Shown: positions 48,834 through 57,676 of the stretch, piece by piece
How positions within the stretch are numbered: position 1 is the first letter of the stretch
Layout of the letters: each line of letters begins with the position of its first letter
Assembly: GCA_014801225.1 (NCBI GenBank)
Contig: JAAVEO010000009.1
Coordinates: 46,199-110,198 of the forward strand
Source of the DNA: Bacteroides sp.
GTDB taxonomy: Bacteria > Bacteroidota > Bacteroidia > Bacteroidales > Muribaculaceae
Direction: 5' to 3'
Length of the DNA: 64,000 nucleotides
Program-made: the position numbers and the translations under genes
The notes under the pieces: model-generated
Told to the model about the DNA's origin: nothing
Databases searched by the model: none
Seen by the model: only the letters and a program-made list of their open reading frames with translations

Positions 48834-50516
48834 TTAGAGGAAGGAGAGGTTGAAGCGGGAGAACTCGAGATCCTTCTGCGCACGCTTGAGAAGGGAGCTG
48901 TCGAGCTTCACGGCCTGACGGAGGTTGGACATCACCATATTCTCATTGTTGGTGCGGGCACCGAGGATTGCAGTGAGATAGTAAGTGGTGGCATCGGGTG
49001 TAGCGATACCGGCGAGAGTAGACTTCGCTGCGGGATAATCCTTGGCGAGAATCTGTGCGAGAGCCGCATTGTTGGTCTTGGCATCACCGAAGGCAGTCAC
49101 AGCCTTGTTGATATCACCCTGAGTCAGATAATATACGCCGAGAGCGTCGGAAGCCTCAGGTACACCTGTAGCAGCGCCGATCTGCTCGTTAGCCTTGGCA
49201 TAATTGCCATTGAGAAGGTCTACGAGACCGAGGTTCATCTCCACCTCCTTGGAAGTGGGGTTGAGACGGCGAGCCTGTTCGAAATTGCTCTTGGCAGCGG
49301 AATAATCACCGGCTACGTACTGAGTCATACCGAGGTTGTTGAAAGTGCGGTAATCCTTCGGATAAAGCTCCACAGCCTTGTTGTAGACCTCCATCTTCTT
49401 GGTATTGTCATCAGTGAGAGTAGCGATATAGAGAATCTCGTCTACAGTGAGTTTCTTCGGGTCAGTGTTGAAGAGATTGATAAGCTCCTGATCGCTCTTG
49501 CCGATAACGTTGATAGAAGCCATCACGCGGGAGTAACGGAGCTGGGGAAGAATCTGGTCGGCGAGTTCGTTGAATACGCTGGAGAGATTGCGGATTTCCT
49601 TCTCACGCTGCTCGGGATCCTTATACATGGAAAGAACGCCGAGGATAAGCTCCTTATCCTGGATATTACTCTTCTCCACGAGCTGCTGGAAGCCCTCCCA
49701 GTCCTCGGGAGTGAAGGAGGAAGTAAGCTCACCGAACTCTGTGATCTTATCCTTCTTGAGCTGGTTCTCCACGAGATTGGCAGTATTCTGCTCGCGCTTC
49801 TCGGCAAGCTGGGTATTGAAGCTGAGCGAACCCTCGGGAGAAGCGTAAGAATTGATGGTAAGGCCGGCGATCTCCTGATTGGGAGCCGCGTTAGCCTCGA
49901 GAAGACGCTTGTTGAGATCGATATAATCGGCCTTGGAAGTCTGGGAAGAACGTACGTTGGCCTGGTTGATGAGGAAGTGGATATCGGCGGAATACTTCTC
50001 TGTGATCACCTTCTCGAATTTGTCGGGAGCAGTGGCGGGTGTCACTGTGGCTGCCGAGGCGAGAGTGGAAGTGGCGATAACGCCATTGCCTACCTTCACG
50101 CGGGGAAGAGCGTACATCTTGCCATTCTGGTCAACGGAGAATTCAAGCCAGAGGTCGCTCTGCTCCATCTCGGGCTGATACTCCAGATTGAAGGGGATAT
50201 TGACAGTGCCGCCATTTGAGTAGCTTACTACCTGACCGTTGGCACGGACATTCTCACCCTGCACGATTACGGGAGTGGCGGAAGCCTGGCCGCCATTCCA
50301 TGTGAGCACCGGAGTGGCAGTCACTTTCGCGTTTTTCACCATGAATTTGGCGGGAATATTGCCGGCGATATTGCCGGGAACAGTCTGGCCCACAGTCTCC
50401 AGAGGAGTGGGTGTAGTGGAGAAGAAGTCGCTCTTGAACTGGCCTAACTTCTTGGAGCAGCCGGTAAGGCCCATGGCTGCTACTCCGAGGGCCACATAAA
50501 GCACTTTGGAATTCAT
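48834..50516 (-). CDS. Abundant outer-membrane lipoprotein with OmpA-like and TPR regions
   Basis: A 560-aa lipoprotein (LGVAAMGLTGC lipobox). N-terminal beta-rich part (~50-160) is followed by an OmpA-family-like region (ADIHFLINQANVRSSQ, TINSYASPEGSLSFNTQLAEKREQ, ~185-250) and TPR repeats in the last 200 residues (DYRTFNNLGMTQYVAGDYSAAKSNFEQARRLNP). It probably links the outer membrane to peptidoglycan. Codon use is strongly biased and G/C-ending, as in highly expressed genes. It ends at a strong terminator. Confidence 0.85.
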   Translation of the reverse strand: MNSKVLYVALGVAAMGLTGCSKKLGQFKSDFFSTTPTPLETVGQTVPGNIAGNIPAKFMVKNAKVTATPVLTWNGGQASATPVIVQGENVRANGQVVSYSNGGTVNIPFNLEYQPEMEQSDLWLEFSVDQNGKMYALPRVKVGNGVIATSTLASAATVTPATAPDKFEKVITEKYSADIHFLINQANVRSSQTSKADYIDLNKRLLEANAAPNQEIAGLTINSYASPEGSLSFNTQLAEKREQNTANLVENQLKKDKITEFGELTSSFTPEDWEGFQQLVEKSNIQDKELILGVLSMYKDPEQREKEIRNLSSVFNELADQILPQLRYSRVMASINVIGKSDQELINLFNTDPKKLTVDEILYIATLTDDNTKKMEVYNKAVELYPKDYRTFNNLGMTQYVAGDYSAAKSNFEQARRLNPTSKEVEMNLGLVDLLNGNYAKANEQIGAATGVPEASDALGVYYLTQGDINKAVTAFGDAKTNNAALAQILAKDYPAAKSTLAGIATPDATTYYLTAILGARTNNENMVMSNLRQAVKLDSSLLKRAQKDLEFSRFNLSFL

Positions 50517-50614
50517 AAAAAGGAAAAGTTGTTTTTGTTGTTTTCTATTTGGAGGTAAAATTAATCATAATTTGCGTAATAGCCGCTAATTATTCACAAA
50601 AATATGAAATAAAG

Positions 50615-50645
50615 GCCCTGCCGACGCAGATTGGCGTCGGCAGGG
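50615..50645 (-). terminator. Terminator of the oxidoreductase operon
   Basis: GCCCTGCCGACGC pairs with GCGTCGGCAGGGC around a short AGATT loop, 28 bases after the gamma-subunit stop. Confidence 0.8.
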
Positions 50646-50672
50646 CCGATATTTTCAAGGAAAAAAGTTTCC

Positions 50673-51215
50673 TTACTTTCTCAGAAGCTCGCGGCCTTTC
50701 TCGATGGCCTGCTCGTTGAGGGGGATAAGCTTGTGGTGACGCTCGGGGAGGGATTTCTTAAGACCCTTGATCACATTCTCCATGGGGAGCTTGTAGGGCA
50801 TGGCCTCAAGAAGGGCTCCCATCACTACCATGTTGTAAGCCTTGGAGTTGCCGATCTCGAGAGTGGCGTCCATAGCATCGATGGGATAGATAGTGATATC
50901 GTCGCGTTCGGGCACCTTGTGGATACCGTTGGTGTCATAGATGAGGATACCGCCGGGTTTCACTTTGGGCGCGAACTTATCGAGGCTCTGCTGGTTGAGA
51001 GCGATCACGATATCATATTTGTCGAGCACGGGGGAGGATATCTTCTCATCGCTGAGGATTACAGTCACATTGGCTGTGCCGCCGCGCTGCTCGGGGCCAT
51101 AAGAGGGCATCCAGGTCACTTCCTTGTCGTCCATAAGGCCCGAGTAAGCGAGAATCTTGCCCATGGAGAGCACACCCTGGCCACCGAAGCCTGCTATGAT
51201 GATTTCTTCTTTCAT
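50673..51215 (-). CDS. korC: 2-oxoacid:ferredoxin oxidoreductase, gamma subunit
   Basis: A 180-aa gamma subunit with the family start EEIIIAGFGGQGVLSMGKILAYSG and GGTANVTVILSDEKISSPVL. It is the last gene of a four-gene - strand operon (delta, alpha, beta, gamma) that oxidises 2-oxoacids (2-oxoglutarate or branched-chain 2-oxoacids) to acyl-CoA with ferredoxin as acceptor, or runs in reverse. The beta gene lies 41 bases upstream. A palindromic GCCCTGCCGACGC/GCGTCGGCAGGGC terminator follows (50615-50645). Substrate choice (Kor versus Vor) cannot be settled here. Confidence 0.92.
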   Translation of the reverse strand: MKEEIIIAGFGGQGVLSMGKILAYSGLMDDKEVTWMPSYGPEQRGGTANVTVILSDEKISSPVLDKYDIVIALNQQSLDKFAPKVKPGGILIYDTNGIHKVPERDDITIYPIDAMDATLEIGNSKAYNMVVMGALLEAMPYKLPMENVIKGLKKSLPERHHKLIPLNEQAIEKGRELLRK

Positions 51216-51256
51216 TGTCTTTTGTAGGTATTAGAGATTGACTCCGGGTTTGATAA

Positions 51257-52018
51257 TTACTCGTCCTTGAGGTCGCCGAGAGGATACTTCTCGAACATAT
51301 TCTGTACCATCCACTCGTTGCTCTTCTCAGGGCTGAGCTTCCAGCCGGAGTTACAAGTGGCCACTACCTCTACTACGCTTGTGCCTTTCTTGGCCATAGC
51401 GTTCTCGAAGGCTTTCTTGAGGGCGGCTTTAGTCTTGCGTACGTTGCCGGGAGTGTGTACGGACTGACGTGTCACATAGCATGTGCCGTCGAGCACCTTC
51501 ATAAGCTCGGTGATCTCGAGGGGATGACCGTTGAGGTCTACGCGACGTCCGTAAGGAGTGGTAGCGGTCTTCTGGCCTACGAGTGTGGTAGGAGCCATCT
51601 GGCCGCCTGTCATACCGTAGATAGCGTTGTTGACGAAGATCATTACGATGTTCTCGCCACGGTTGGCAGCGTGGATCGACTCAGCGGTACCGATAGCCGA
51701 CATATCGCCGTCACCCTGATATGTGAAGACCACATCCTCCGGCCAGAGGCGTGATACGGCGGTTGCTACAGCAGGTGCGCGACCATGGGCGGCCTCTACC
51801 CAGTCAACATCGATATAGTTGTAGGCGAACACTGCGCAGCCTACGGGAGAGATACCGACTGTTTTCTCTGTGATACCGAGCTCGGCGATCACCTCTGCCA
51901 CGAGCTTATGGATCACACCGTGGCTACAGCCGGGGCAATAGTGCATGTGCACTTCTTCAAGGAGTTCGGGTTTGCTGTAAACCTTATTCTCCGGACGGAT
52001 TATATCTTGGATTTCCAT
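51257..52018 (-). CDS. korB: 2-oxoacid:ferredoxin oxidoreductase, beta (TPP-binding) subunit
   Basis: A 253-aa subunit that binds thiamine pyrophosphate. Visible are YCPGCSHGVIHKL at the N-terminus, the TPP/Mg motif GDGDMSAIGTAESIHA followed by NNAIYGMTGGQ, and TGGQMAPTTLVGQKT. It forms the catalytic core with the alpha subunit. It starts 29 bases after the alpha stop and is followed by the gamma gene after 41 bases. Length and motifs are normal. Confidence 0.93.
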   Translation of the reverse strand: MEIQDIIRPENKVYSKPELLEEVHMHYCPGCSHGVIHKLVAEVIAELGITEKTVGISPVGCAVFAYNYIDVDWVEAAHGRAPAVATAVSRLWPEDVVFTYQGDGDMSAIGTAESIHAANRGENIVMIFVNNAIYGMTGGQMAPTTLVGQKTATTPYGRRVDLNGHPLEITELMKVLDGTCYVTRQSVHTPGNVRKTKAALKKAFENAMAKKGTSVVEVVATCNSGWKLSPEKSNEWMVQNMFEKYPLGDLKDE

Positions 52019-52047
52019 GAATGCGTTAGATTGGGGTTAATGAAGGT

Positions 52048-53133
52048 TTACTTGTTCATGAGCTTCTTCTCTACGGCCTCCACAACCTCATCGGGGCTGG
52101 GGATGATACCGCCCATGCGGCCGAAGTGCTCTACGGGGAGATTGTCGTGAACAGCGAGACGCACGTCCTCGATCATCTGGCCTGCGTTGAGCTCTACGCA
52201 GAGGATACCTTTCTTACCCTGAGCAGCACGCTCGATAGCCTCTGTGGGGAAGGGCCAGAGTGTGATGGGGCGTACGATGCCGAGGCGGATTCCCTTTTCG
52301 GCAGCGAGTTCGCGGGCCTTGTCGCAGATACGTGCGATAGAACCGAAGGCTACGAGCAGATAGTCGGCGTTCTCTACGTCGATCTCCTCCCAGCGTGTCT
52401 CGTTCTTCTCGATTTCACGGTAGCGGGCCTGAAGTTCATGGTTGATTACCTCCATCTTGGATGACTCGAGCTCCAGAGAGGTCACTACATTACGCTTGCG
52501 CATACCCTTACGGCCGTTAACAGCCCAGGGGCACTGCTTGCGGATCTCCTCATCTGTGCGGCGCGGACGCTGCTCGGGGAGAACCACCTTCTCCATCATC
52601 TGGCCTACGATACCGTCGGCGAGAATCATGGCGGGGTTGCGATATTTGAATGCGAGGTCGAAGCCGAGACCTACGAAGTCTACCATCTCCTGTACTGTGG
52701 AAGGTGCGAGTACGATCAAGTGATAGTCACCATGACCGCCGCCTTTCACTGCCTGGAAATAGTCGGCCTGAGAAGGCTGGATAGTACCGAGACCCGGGCC
52801 GCCGCGCATTACGTTGAGGATAAGGGCGGGAAGCGAGGATGCTGCGATATAGCTGATTCCCTCCTGCTTGAGGCTCACACCCGGTGAGGATGAGGATGTC
52901 ATCACGGCCTTGCCTGTTGCGGCACCGCCGTACACCATATTGATGGCTGCAACCTCTGACTCTGCCTGAAGTACTGTCATGCCGGTGGTCTCCCAGGGCA
53001 TAAGCTCCTCAAGGGTCTCGAGTACCTCGCTCTGCGGGGTGATAGGGTAGCCGAAATAGCCGTCGCAACCGTAGCGGATAGCGGCGTGGGCGATGGCCTC
53101 GTTACCCTTCATTAATCTTACCTCTTCTTTCAT
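52048..53133 (-). CDS. vorB: 2-oxoacid:ferredoxin oxidoreductase, alpha subunit (VorB-like)
   Basis: A ~361-aa alpha subunit with the family-typical start MKEEVRLMKGNEAIAHAAIRYGCDGYFGYPITPQSE, PGVSLKQEGISYIA and GPGLGTIQPSQADYFQ. The ORF track extends 25 residues further upstream (to 53208), through a Lys/Thr/Pro-rich stretch that is not family-like. The ATG at 53133 is therefore chosen, but the longer start cannot be excluded. It binds the 2-oxoacid with the beta subunit. It follows the ferredoxin-like delta gene. Confidence 0.9.
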   Translation of the reverse strand: MKEEVRLMKGNEAIAHAAIRYGCDGYFGYPITPQSEVLETLEELMPWETTGMTVLQAESEVAAINMVYGGAATGKAVMTSSSSPGVSLKQEGISYIAASSLPALILNVMRGGPGLGTIQPSQADYFQAVKGGGHGDYHLIVLAPSTVQEMVDFVGLGFDLAFKYRNPAMILADGIVGQMMEKVVLPEQRPRRTDEEIRKQCPWAVNGRKGMRKRNVVTSLELESSKMEVINHELQARYREIEKNETRWEEIDVENADYLLVAFGSIARICDKARELAAEKGIRLGIVRPITLWPFPTEAIERAAQGKKGILCVELNAGQMIEDVRLAVHDNLPVEHFGRMGGIIPSPDEVVEAVEKKLMNK

Positions 53134-53230
53134 ATCTTCTGTTGTTTCTTTTTTCTGTGGTTGGGGTGTTGTCTTTTTCACTGTCGATTTAAGGCTTCCG
53201 CCATTCATCGTTCTGAAATGCTCTCCTTTC

Positions 53231-53461
53231 TCAGTCTACTTTTACGCGGTATACTTCTATACATGCGTCGGGACATACCCATGCGCAGGAGCAGCAACCG
53301 GTACATTTCTCCGGATTTGCCATATACGCATAGTGATAGCCGCGGTCGTTGACTTCATTGGGCTGGAGCGCCAATGTGCCGGTGGGACATGCCACTACAC
53401 AAAGGTTGCAACCCTTGCATCTGTCGATGTTGACGGTGATTGCGCCTTGTACTTTTGCCAT
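53231..53461 (-). CDS. korD: 2-oxoacid oxidoreductase delta subunit, 2x[4Fe-4S] ferredoxin
   Basis: A 76-aa protein with two CxxCxxCxxxC(P) motifs: CKGCNLCVVACP and CTGCCSCAWVCP. It carries electrons from the catalytic core to ferredoxin. It is the first gene of the operon. The -7 box TACCTTTG lies 28 bases upstream. Confidence 0.93.
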   Translation of the reverse strand: MAKVQGAITVNIDRCKGCNLCVVACPTGTLALQPNEVNDRGYHYAYMANPEKCTGCCSCAWVCPDACIEVYRVKVD

Positions 53462-53489
53462 ATTTAGAGTCTTAGATTGTTAGGTGATA

Positions 53490-53497
53490 CAAAGGTA
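53490..53497 (-). promoter_or_regulatory. -7 box of the oxidoreductase operon
   Basis: TACCTTTG on the - strand matches TAnnTTTG and is 28 bases before the korD ATG. The -33 element is not clear. Confidence 0.6.
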
Positions 53498-53568
53498 GTA
53501 TTTTTTTTCGGGTTGACTGACCGAAATAAAATATGTTATAAAACATATTTTTGATTTTCTTTGACTTT

Positions 53569-54282
53569 TTACCCCTTTTTCCCCTTCAAAAGTATGTCGC
53601 GGAGTGTCGCAAGTCCTTTAGTGGCGGGTTCGGGAATCACTTTCACATTCCCTCTGCCGGCTGTAGAGGCCGGCCGGGGATCGATATAATATACCGGCAC
53701 TCCGGGGCGCACATACTCCATGAGTGCCGCCGCGGGATACACCTGCAGGGATGTCCCTATCACGGCGAAGATATCCGCTCTATGCGCAAGCTCGATGGCC
53801 GGCTCGATATTGGGGACTGCCTCCTGGAAGAATACGATGTGCGGGCGCATAGGTTTGCCGTTCTTACCCCGTGTGGCCGGAGTGGTCTCGAGATGCTCGA
53901 TGTCGAGAGTCTCGATATAATCGGGATCGTCCACAGCGCGAATCTTCATCAGTTCGCCGTGGAGATGCAGTACGCGTGTGGAGCCTGCCCTCTCGTGGAG
54001 GTCGTCCACATTCTGGGTTATTACCCAAACATCGAAATCTTTCTCCAGCTCGGCCAGGATGCGATGGGCCTCGTTGGGCTGAGCCTCAAGGAGGGCTTTA
54101 CGGCGCTCATTGTAGAATTGATGTACCAATTCCGGATTACGTCTGAATCCGTCTGCGCTTGCCACATCCATCACGGGATAATTCTCCCAGAGTCCGTCGG
54201 CATCGCGGAAAGTCTTTATGCCGCTCTCGGCACTGATCCCCGCGCCGGTAGAGACTACGAGCATCGGTTTCTTGTTCTCCAT
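53569..54282 (-). CDS. cobB: Sir2-family NAD-dependent deacylase without zinc cysteines
   Basis: A 237-aa sirtuin. NAD-binding and catalytic motifs are complete: STGAGISAESGI, FRDADGLW, TQNVDDLHERAGS, catalytic His108 in HLHGEL, and IGTSLQVYPAA. A Tyr57-x-x-Arg60 pair (FYNERRK) matches the class III pattern that favours succinyl- or malonyl-lysine. The structural zinc cysteines are absent; the protein contains no cysteine at all. The usual FGE is FQE. Zinc-free sirtuins of this type are known in Bacteroidetes. It would remove acyl groups from lysines in the cytoplasm. Confidence 0.9.
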   Translation of the reverse strand: MENKKPMLVVSTGAGISAESGIKTFRDADGLWENYPVMDVASADGFRRNPELVHQFYNERRKALLEAQPNEAHRILAELEKDFDVWVITQNVDDLHERAGSTRVLHLHGELMKIRAVDDPDYIETLDIEHLETTPATRGKNGKPMRPHIVFFQEAVPNIEPAIELAHRADIFAVIGTSLQVYPAAALMEYVRPGVPVYYIDPRPASTAGRGNVKVIPEPATKGLATLRDILLKGKKG

Positions 54283-54305
54283 TGATTTTGTCTTTATATA
54301 AGGGG

Positions 54306-54500
54306 TAAGTAGCTAAGAAAAATAAAACGATATATGATTAAGTAGCTTTGAAGCAATCTTGATATGCTATATGCGGCTAATTTTGGTCATCTTGACCTTG
54401 TCGTTCAGTCGCTTAGCTCGCTAAGCTCCTTCTCTCCGCGGCCAACCTGCCTCAAAATTATCTCGCATCTATCATATCATTTATTTTTCTTAGCTACTTA
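54306..54500. mobile_element. 195-bp MITE-like element with 21-bp terminal inverted repeats
   Basis: TAAGTAGCTAAGAAAAATAAA at the left end and its exact reverse complement at 54480-54500 bound a non-coding AT-rich element. Outermost TA dinucleotides could be the target duplication of a Tc1/mariner or IS630-type transposase. Imperfect complementarity continues inward (GATATGCTATATGCGG... with CGCATCTATCATATC). A partial internal copy of the end (TTAAGTAGCT) lies at about 54339. No transposase is present in the window. Confidence 0.75.
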
Positions 54501-54539
54501 TGAGATTATTTCAGGTATCGTTTTTCGTTGTTTTTCGGA

Positions 54540-55586
54540 TTATTCCGTATCCAATCCGGGTATCACATTATCGGAAGGGGCTCTGTGGCGGTGGAGATGT
54601 TTCCAAGCCAGATCGGTCACTTCTCGTCCTCTCGGCGTACGCTTGATGAACCCCTCTTTAATAAGGAAAGGCTCATATACCTCCTCGATAGTGCCTGAAT
54701 CCTCTCCAAGGGCGGTAGCGATTGTGGAGAGACCCACCGGTCCACCCTTGAATTTATCGATGATTGTGAGCAGTATGCGGTTGTCGATCTCGTCAAGGCC
54801 GTGGCTGTCGATATTCAATGCCTCCAGCGAATATCGAGCTATCTCGAGATTGATTCGTCCGTTCCCCTTCACCATGGCGAAGTCGCGCACTCGGCGCAAC
54901 AGGGCGTTGGCGATACGCGGAGTGCCGCGTGAGCGAAGGGCGATCTCCAGAGCCGCATCCTCCTCTATCCCGACGCTTAGAAGTCGGGCCGAGCGCTTTA
55001 TGATTGAGCGAAGTACCTCATGGTCATAATATTCAAGGTGGCAGTTGATACCGAATCGGGCTCGCAGCGGAGCCGTAAGCAAGCCGCTGCGGGTAGTGGC
55101 TCCGATAAGTGTAAAGGGGGAAAGGGAGAGCTGTACGCTTTTCGCTCCCGGGCCTTTGTCAAGCAGGATATCTATGCGGTAATCCTCCATGGCGGAATAG
55201 AGATATTCCTCCACTATGGGATGTAGACGATGTATCTCATCGATGAAGAGCACGTCATGCGGCTCCAACGACATGAGGATACCCGCCAGATCACCGGGCT
55301 TGTCGAGCACCGGACCTGACGTCACTTTAAATCCCACTCCCAATTCATTGGCCACGATATTGGAAAGAGTGGTTTTTCCCAATCCCGGCGGACCGTGAAG
55401 CAAGGTATGGTCGAGGGCTTCTCCGCGCAGACGGGCTGCCTGCACGAATACCTGAAGGTTGGACAATATCTTGTCCTGTCCGGAGAAATCGGCGAAGCGC
55501 AAGGGGCGCAACGCTTTCTCCACATCGGAGTCGGACTGCGGCCCGGCCGTAGCCGACTCCCTGATATCGAAATCGTCTTCCTGCAT
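54540..55586 (-). CDS. ruvB: Holliday junction helicase RuvB
   Basis: A 348-aa AAA+ motor that drives branch migration with RuvA. Walker A is LLHGPPGLGKTTLSN, Walker B FIDEIHRLHP, sensor-1 IGATTRSGLL, arginine finger in LRARFG, and a C-terminal winged-helix (LIKEGFIKRTPRGREVT). Length and motifs are normal. A consensus promoter lies just upstream with only 7 bases between the -7 box and ATG, so the mRNA is nearly leaderless. A MITE-like element lies 40 bases after its 3' end. Confidence 0.96.
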   Translation of the reverse strand: MQEDDFDIRESATAGPQSDSDVEKALRPLRFADFSGQDKILSNLQVFVQAARLRGEALDHTLLHGPPGLGKTTLSNIVANELGVGFKVTSGPVLDKPGDLAGILMSLEPHDVLFIDEIHRLHPIVEEYLYSAMEDYRIDILLDKGPGAKSVQLSLSPFTLIGATTRSGLLTAPLRARFGINCHLEYYDHEVLRSIIKRSARLLSVGIEEDAALEIALRSRGTPRIANALLRRVRDFAMVKGNGRINLEIARYSLEALNIDSHGLDEIDNRILLTIIDKFKGGPVGLSTIATALGEDSGTIEEVYEPFLIKEGFIKRTPRGREVTDLAWKHLHRHRAPSDNVIPGLDTE

Positions 55587-55593
55587 ATATTGG

Positions 55594-55624
55594 CAAAATT
55601 AATAATAATTAGCGGCATTTCAAA
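55594..55624 (-). promoter_or_regulatory. Promoter of ruvB
   Basis: TTTG (55621-55624, - strand), a 19-base spacer and TAATTTTG (55594-55601) match the consensus. The ruvB ATG at 55586 follows almost directly. Confidence 0.75.
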
Positions 55625-55694
55625 ATATGTGTGGAAGTTGTGTATAATTAGAGTTTACCATTTTCAATATAAGGGAGCTCTCGCCGTTCCATAG

Positions 55695-56627
55695 ATGATG
55701 GATACCCTCACAGTGATAATCCCCGTGTTCAACCGTGCCTCTGTCGTAGAGCGTACTCTCGCCTCCGTATTCTCACAGAGGCGATTGCCCGACCGTCTTA
55801 TAGTGGTTGACAACGGTTCTACAGATGATTCCCGCGAGGTTGTGGCCCGCTGGTTGGCCTCTCATTCAGAAGAGGCGGAACGTATGGGCGCCGTGATTGT
55901 GGATCAACCCTCTCCGGGAGCCTGCGCCGCCCGCAACCGAGGTCTTGCCCTTGTCGACACGGATTGGGTGATGTTCTTCGATTCCGATGATGAGATGCTT
56001 CCCGGACATCTGGAGCGCGCTATGCGCGTAGCCTCAGAAAATCCCGAAGCGGAGATAGTGGGCTGGGATGTAGATCAGCAACTGCCTGACGGTTCCCGGC
56101 GCACAGGCCGCTTCCTCACAGAGGATATGCTCACGGCCAATCTGATTCATGCCGTTATGTCCACACAGCGCTATATGGCCCGAACCGCCCTGTTCAGGAA
56201 AGTGGGCGGTTGGAATCCGGAAGTGATGAAATGGAACGACTGGGAATTGGGTGTGCGCCTCCTTCTCGAGAACCCCGTGGCGGTGAAAGCCACCGGAGAG
56301 AATACGGTGGTGATGAATTTTACACGCGATTCCATTACGGGCACCACCGTTACCCCGGGGAGTTGCCTTAGGTCGATTGATACTGTGGAAGCTGATCTTC
56401 GGCGCGCCGGACGTACCGACCTTCTCCCCTGGATTGCCTATCGTCGCGCCATACTCGCTGCCCGGTGTCAAAATACCGGGTTTTATGACGAGGCCGACAA
56501 GATTCTTGCCGATACAATGCGAGGTGTCTCTCTTCGTATGCGTCTGGCCATTCGTCTCACTTTCCTCCATGCCCGCTTCATTGGGCGAGGGGCTCATTAC
56601 ACCTTCCGCCTTCTCGCCCCCGTCTGA
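55695..56627 (+). CDS. GT2-family glycosyltransferase (stand-alone)
   Basis: A 310-aa inverting glycosyltransferase. Nucleotide-sugar-binding motifs are VIIPVFNRASVVERTLASV and VVDNGSTDDSREV; the metal-binding D-x-D appears in FFDSDDEMLPGHL; and a W-x-D segment follows in WNDWELGVRLL. There is no transmembrane helix. It is transcribed alone, divergent from ruvB and far from the capsule operon, so it may modify another surface glycan. The specificity is unknown. Confidence 0.88.
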   Translation: MMDTLTVIIPVFNRASVVERTLASVFSQRRLPDRLIVVDNGSTDDSREVVARWLASHSEEAERMGAVIVDQPSPGACAARNRGLALVDTDWVMFFDSDDEMLPGHLERAMRVASENPEAEIVGWDVDQQLPDGSRRTGRFLTEDMLTANLIHAVMSTQRYMARTALFRKVGGWNPEVMKWNDWELGVRLLLENPVAVKATGENTVVMNFTRDSITGTTVTPGSCLRSIDTVEADLRRAGRTDLLPWIAYRRAILAARCQNTGFYDEADKILADTMRGVSLRMRLAIRLTFLHARFIGRGAHYTFRLLAPV

Positions 56628-56747
56628 CCTTCATTATGTTGTTGATAGCCGAGCGATTTTATTCCTATATTGAAAGAAAATGTGATATTCATGAACGTTA
56701 TTTGAATTACGTTGTTTGATATTATATATATTTATTGTAATTTTGCA

Positions 56748-56755
56748 TTTGCTAT
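56748..56755 (+). promoter_or_regulatory. -7 box of the lipoprotein pair
   Basis: TAATTTTG matches TAnnTTTG, 92 bases before the ATG at 56848, giving an ~85-nt leader. No -33 element at the expected spacing was found. Confidence 0.55.
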
Positions 56756-56847
56756 CATTCCTTGAAGGATGCCGGCATCCCCTCTCCCCTCTTGAAATCA
56801 AAACCGACATATCAGAAACATTACTAATAAATAATTCAATTCTAAAA

Positions 56848-57636
56848 ATGAAAAAATTCATTTGGATTCTCGCTGCCGCCCTTCCCATGGTGTTCACCTC
56901 CTGCGGCGACGACAACGACGAGATGCTCACTCTCGATCAGACTGAAATGTCCGTAAACTATCAGGGTACTGCTGTAAAGCTCAAAGCTTCCGAGAAAAAC
57001 TGTACTTGGACATCCGAGAATGACTTCATCGCTGAAGTTGACGGCGACGGCAACGTGACTCCCAAGCATGTCGGTACTACCACTATCGTAGCTACCAAAG
57101 ACGGCAACAAGGCTACTTGCAAGGTGACTGTAAATCCCACCAACACAAAATTCACTAATCCTGTGCTCACTTTCGGTGCTAATGTTGAAGCTGTCAAGGC
57201 TTCTGTAGCAGCTCAGAAGCTCAACCTCAATCTCAACGATGAGGAGGAGGAGAAAGAGAACGGTGTAAACTGGACTACACTCTACTACAGCACCGGTATG
57301 GATATGAATTATCCCTGGTATGCTTATATCTTCGAGGAGAACAAGCTTGCTACCAGCGCTCTCACAGTAGGCGGTGAGGATGACATGATCGATCTCGATG
57401 CATTCCTCCAGCAGTACTACGATCGCTATGGCGAGACAGAAGACGGCTACGTTTACCGCAACGCTGCTACTGAGGCCAAGGCTACAGTATGGGTAGAGTA
57501 TGAGCTCGACGTAGAGGATGACAACGCCACTGCTTACTACACCAGCACTTCCTCTACCAAGGGTGGCGACGTATTCGCTTCTCCCGCTATGAAGATGGCT
57601 AAGAAAGCTGTTCGTAAGGCTTCCGCCCGCAAGTAA
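56848..57636 (+). CDS. Lipoprotein with bacterial Ig-like (BIG2) domain
   Basis: A 262-aa lipoprotein: signal FIWILAAALPMVFTSC with lipobox Cys, then one BIG2-like domain (~25-100, LTLDQTEMSVNYQGTAVKLKASEKNCTWTSEND) and an acidic C-terminal domain with no recognised family. The last residues are basic (KKAVRKASARK). Codon use is strongly biased, which points to high expression. The ORF-track start (56716) lies before the promoter box; ATG 56848 fits the signal peptide. The next small lipoprotein follows after 40 bases. Confidence 0.8.
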   Translation: MKKFIWILAAALPMVFTSCGDDNDEMLTLDQTEMSVNYQGTAVKLKASEKNCTWTSENDFIAEVDGDGNVTPKHVGTTTIVATKDGNKATCKVTVNPTNTKFTNPVLTFGANVEAVKASVAAQKLNLNLNDEEEEKENGVNWTTLYYSTGMDMNYPWYAYIFEENKLATSALTVGGEDDMIDLDAFLQQYYDRYGETEDGYVYRNAATEAKATVWVEYELDVEDDNATAYYTSTSSTKGGDVFASPAMKMAKKAVRKASARK

Positions 57637-57676
57637 AATTCCATAGAAAGAACAACAAATAATTCATCATACAAAA

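Noticed and set aside
53134-53208. 25-residue N-terminal extension of the alpha subunit
   Set aside because: It is a Lys/Thr/Pro-rich stretch unlike the family, which typically begins MKEEV; kept only as an alternative.
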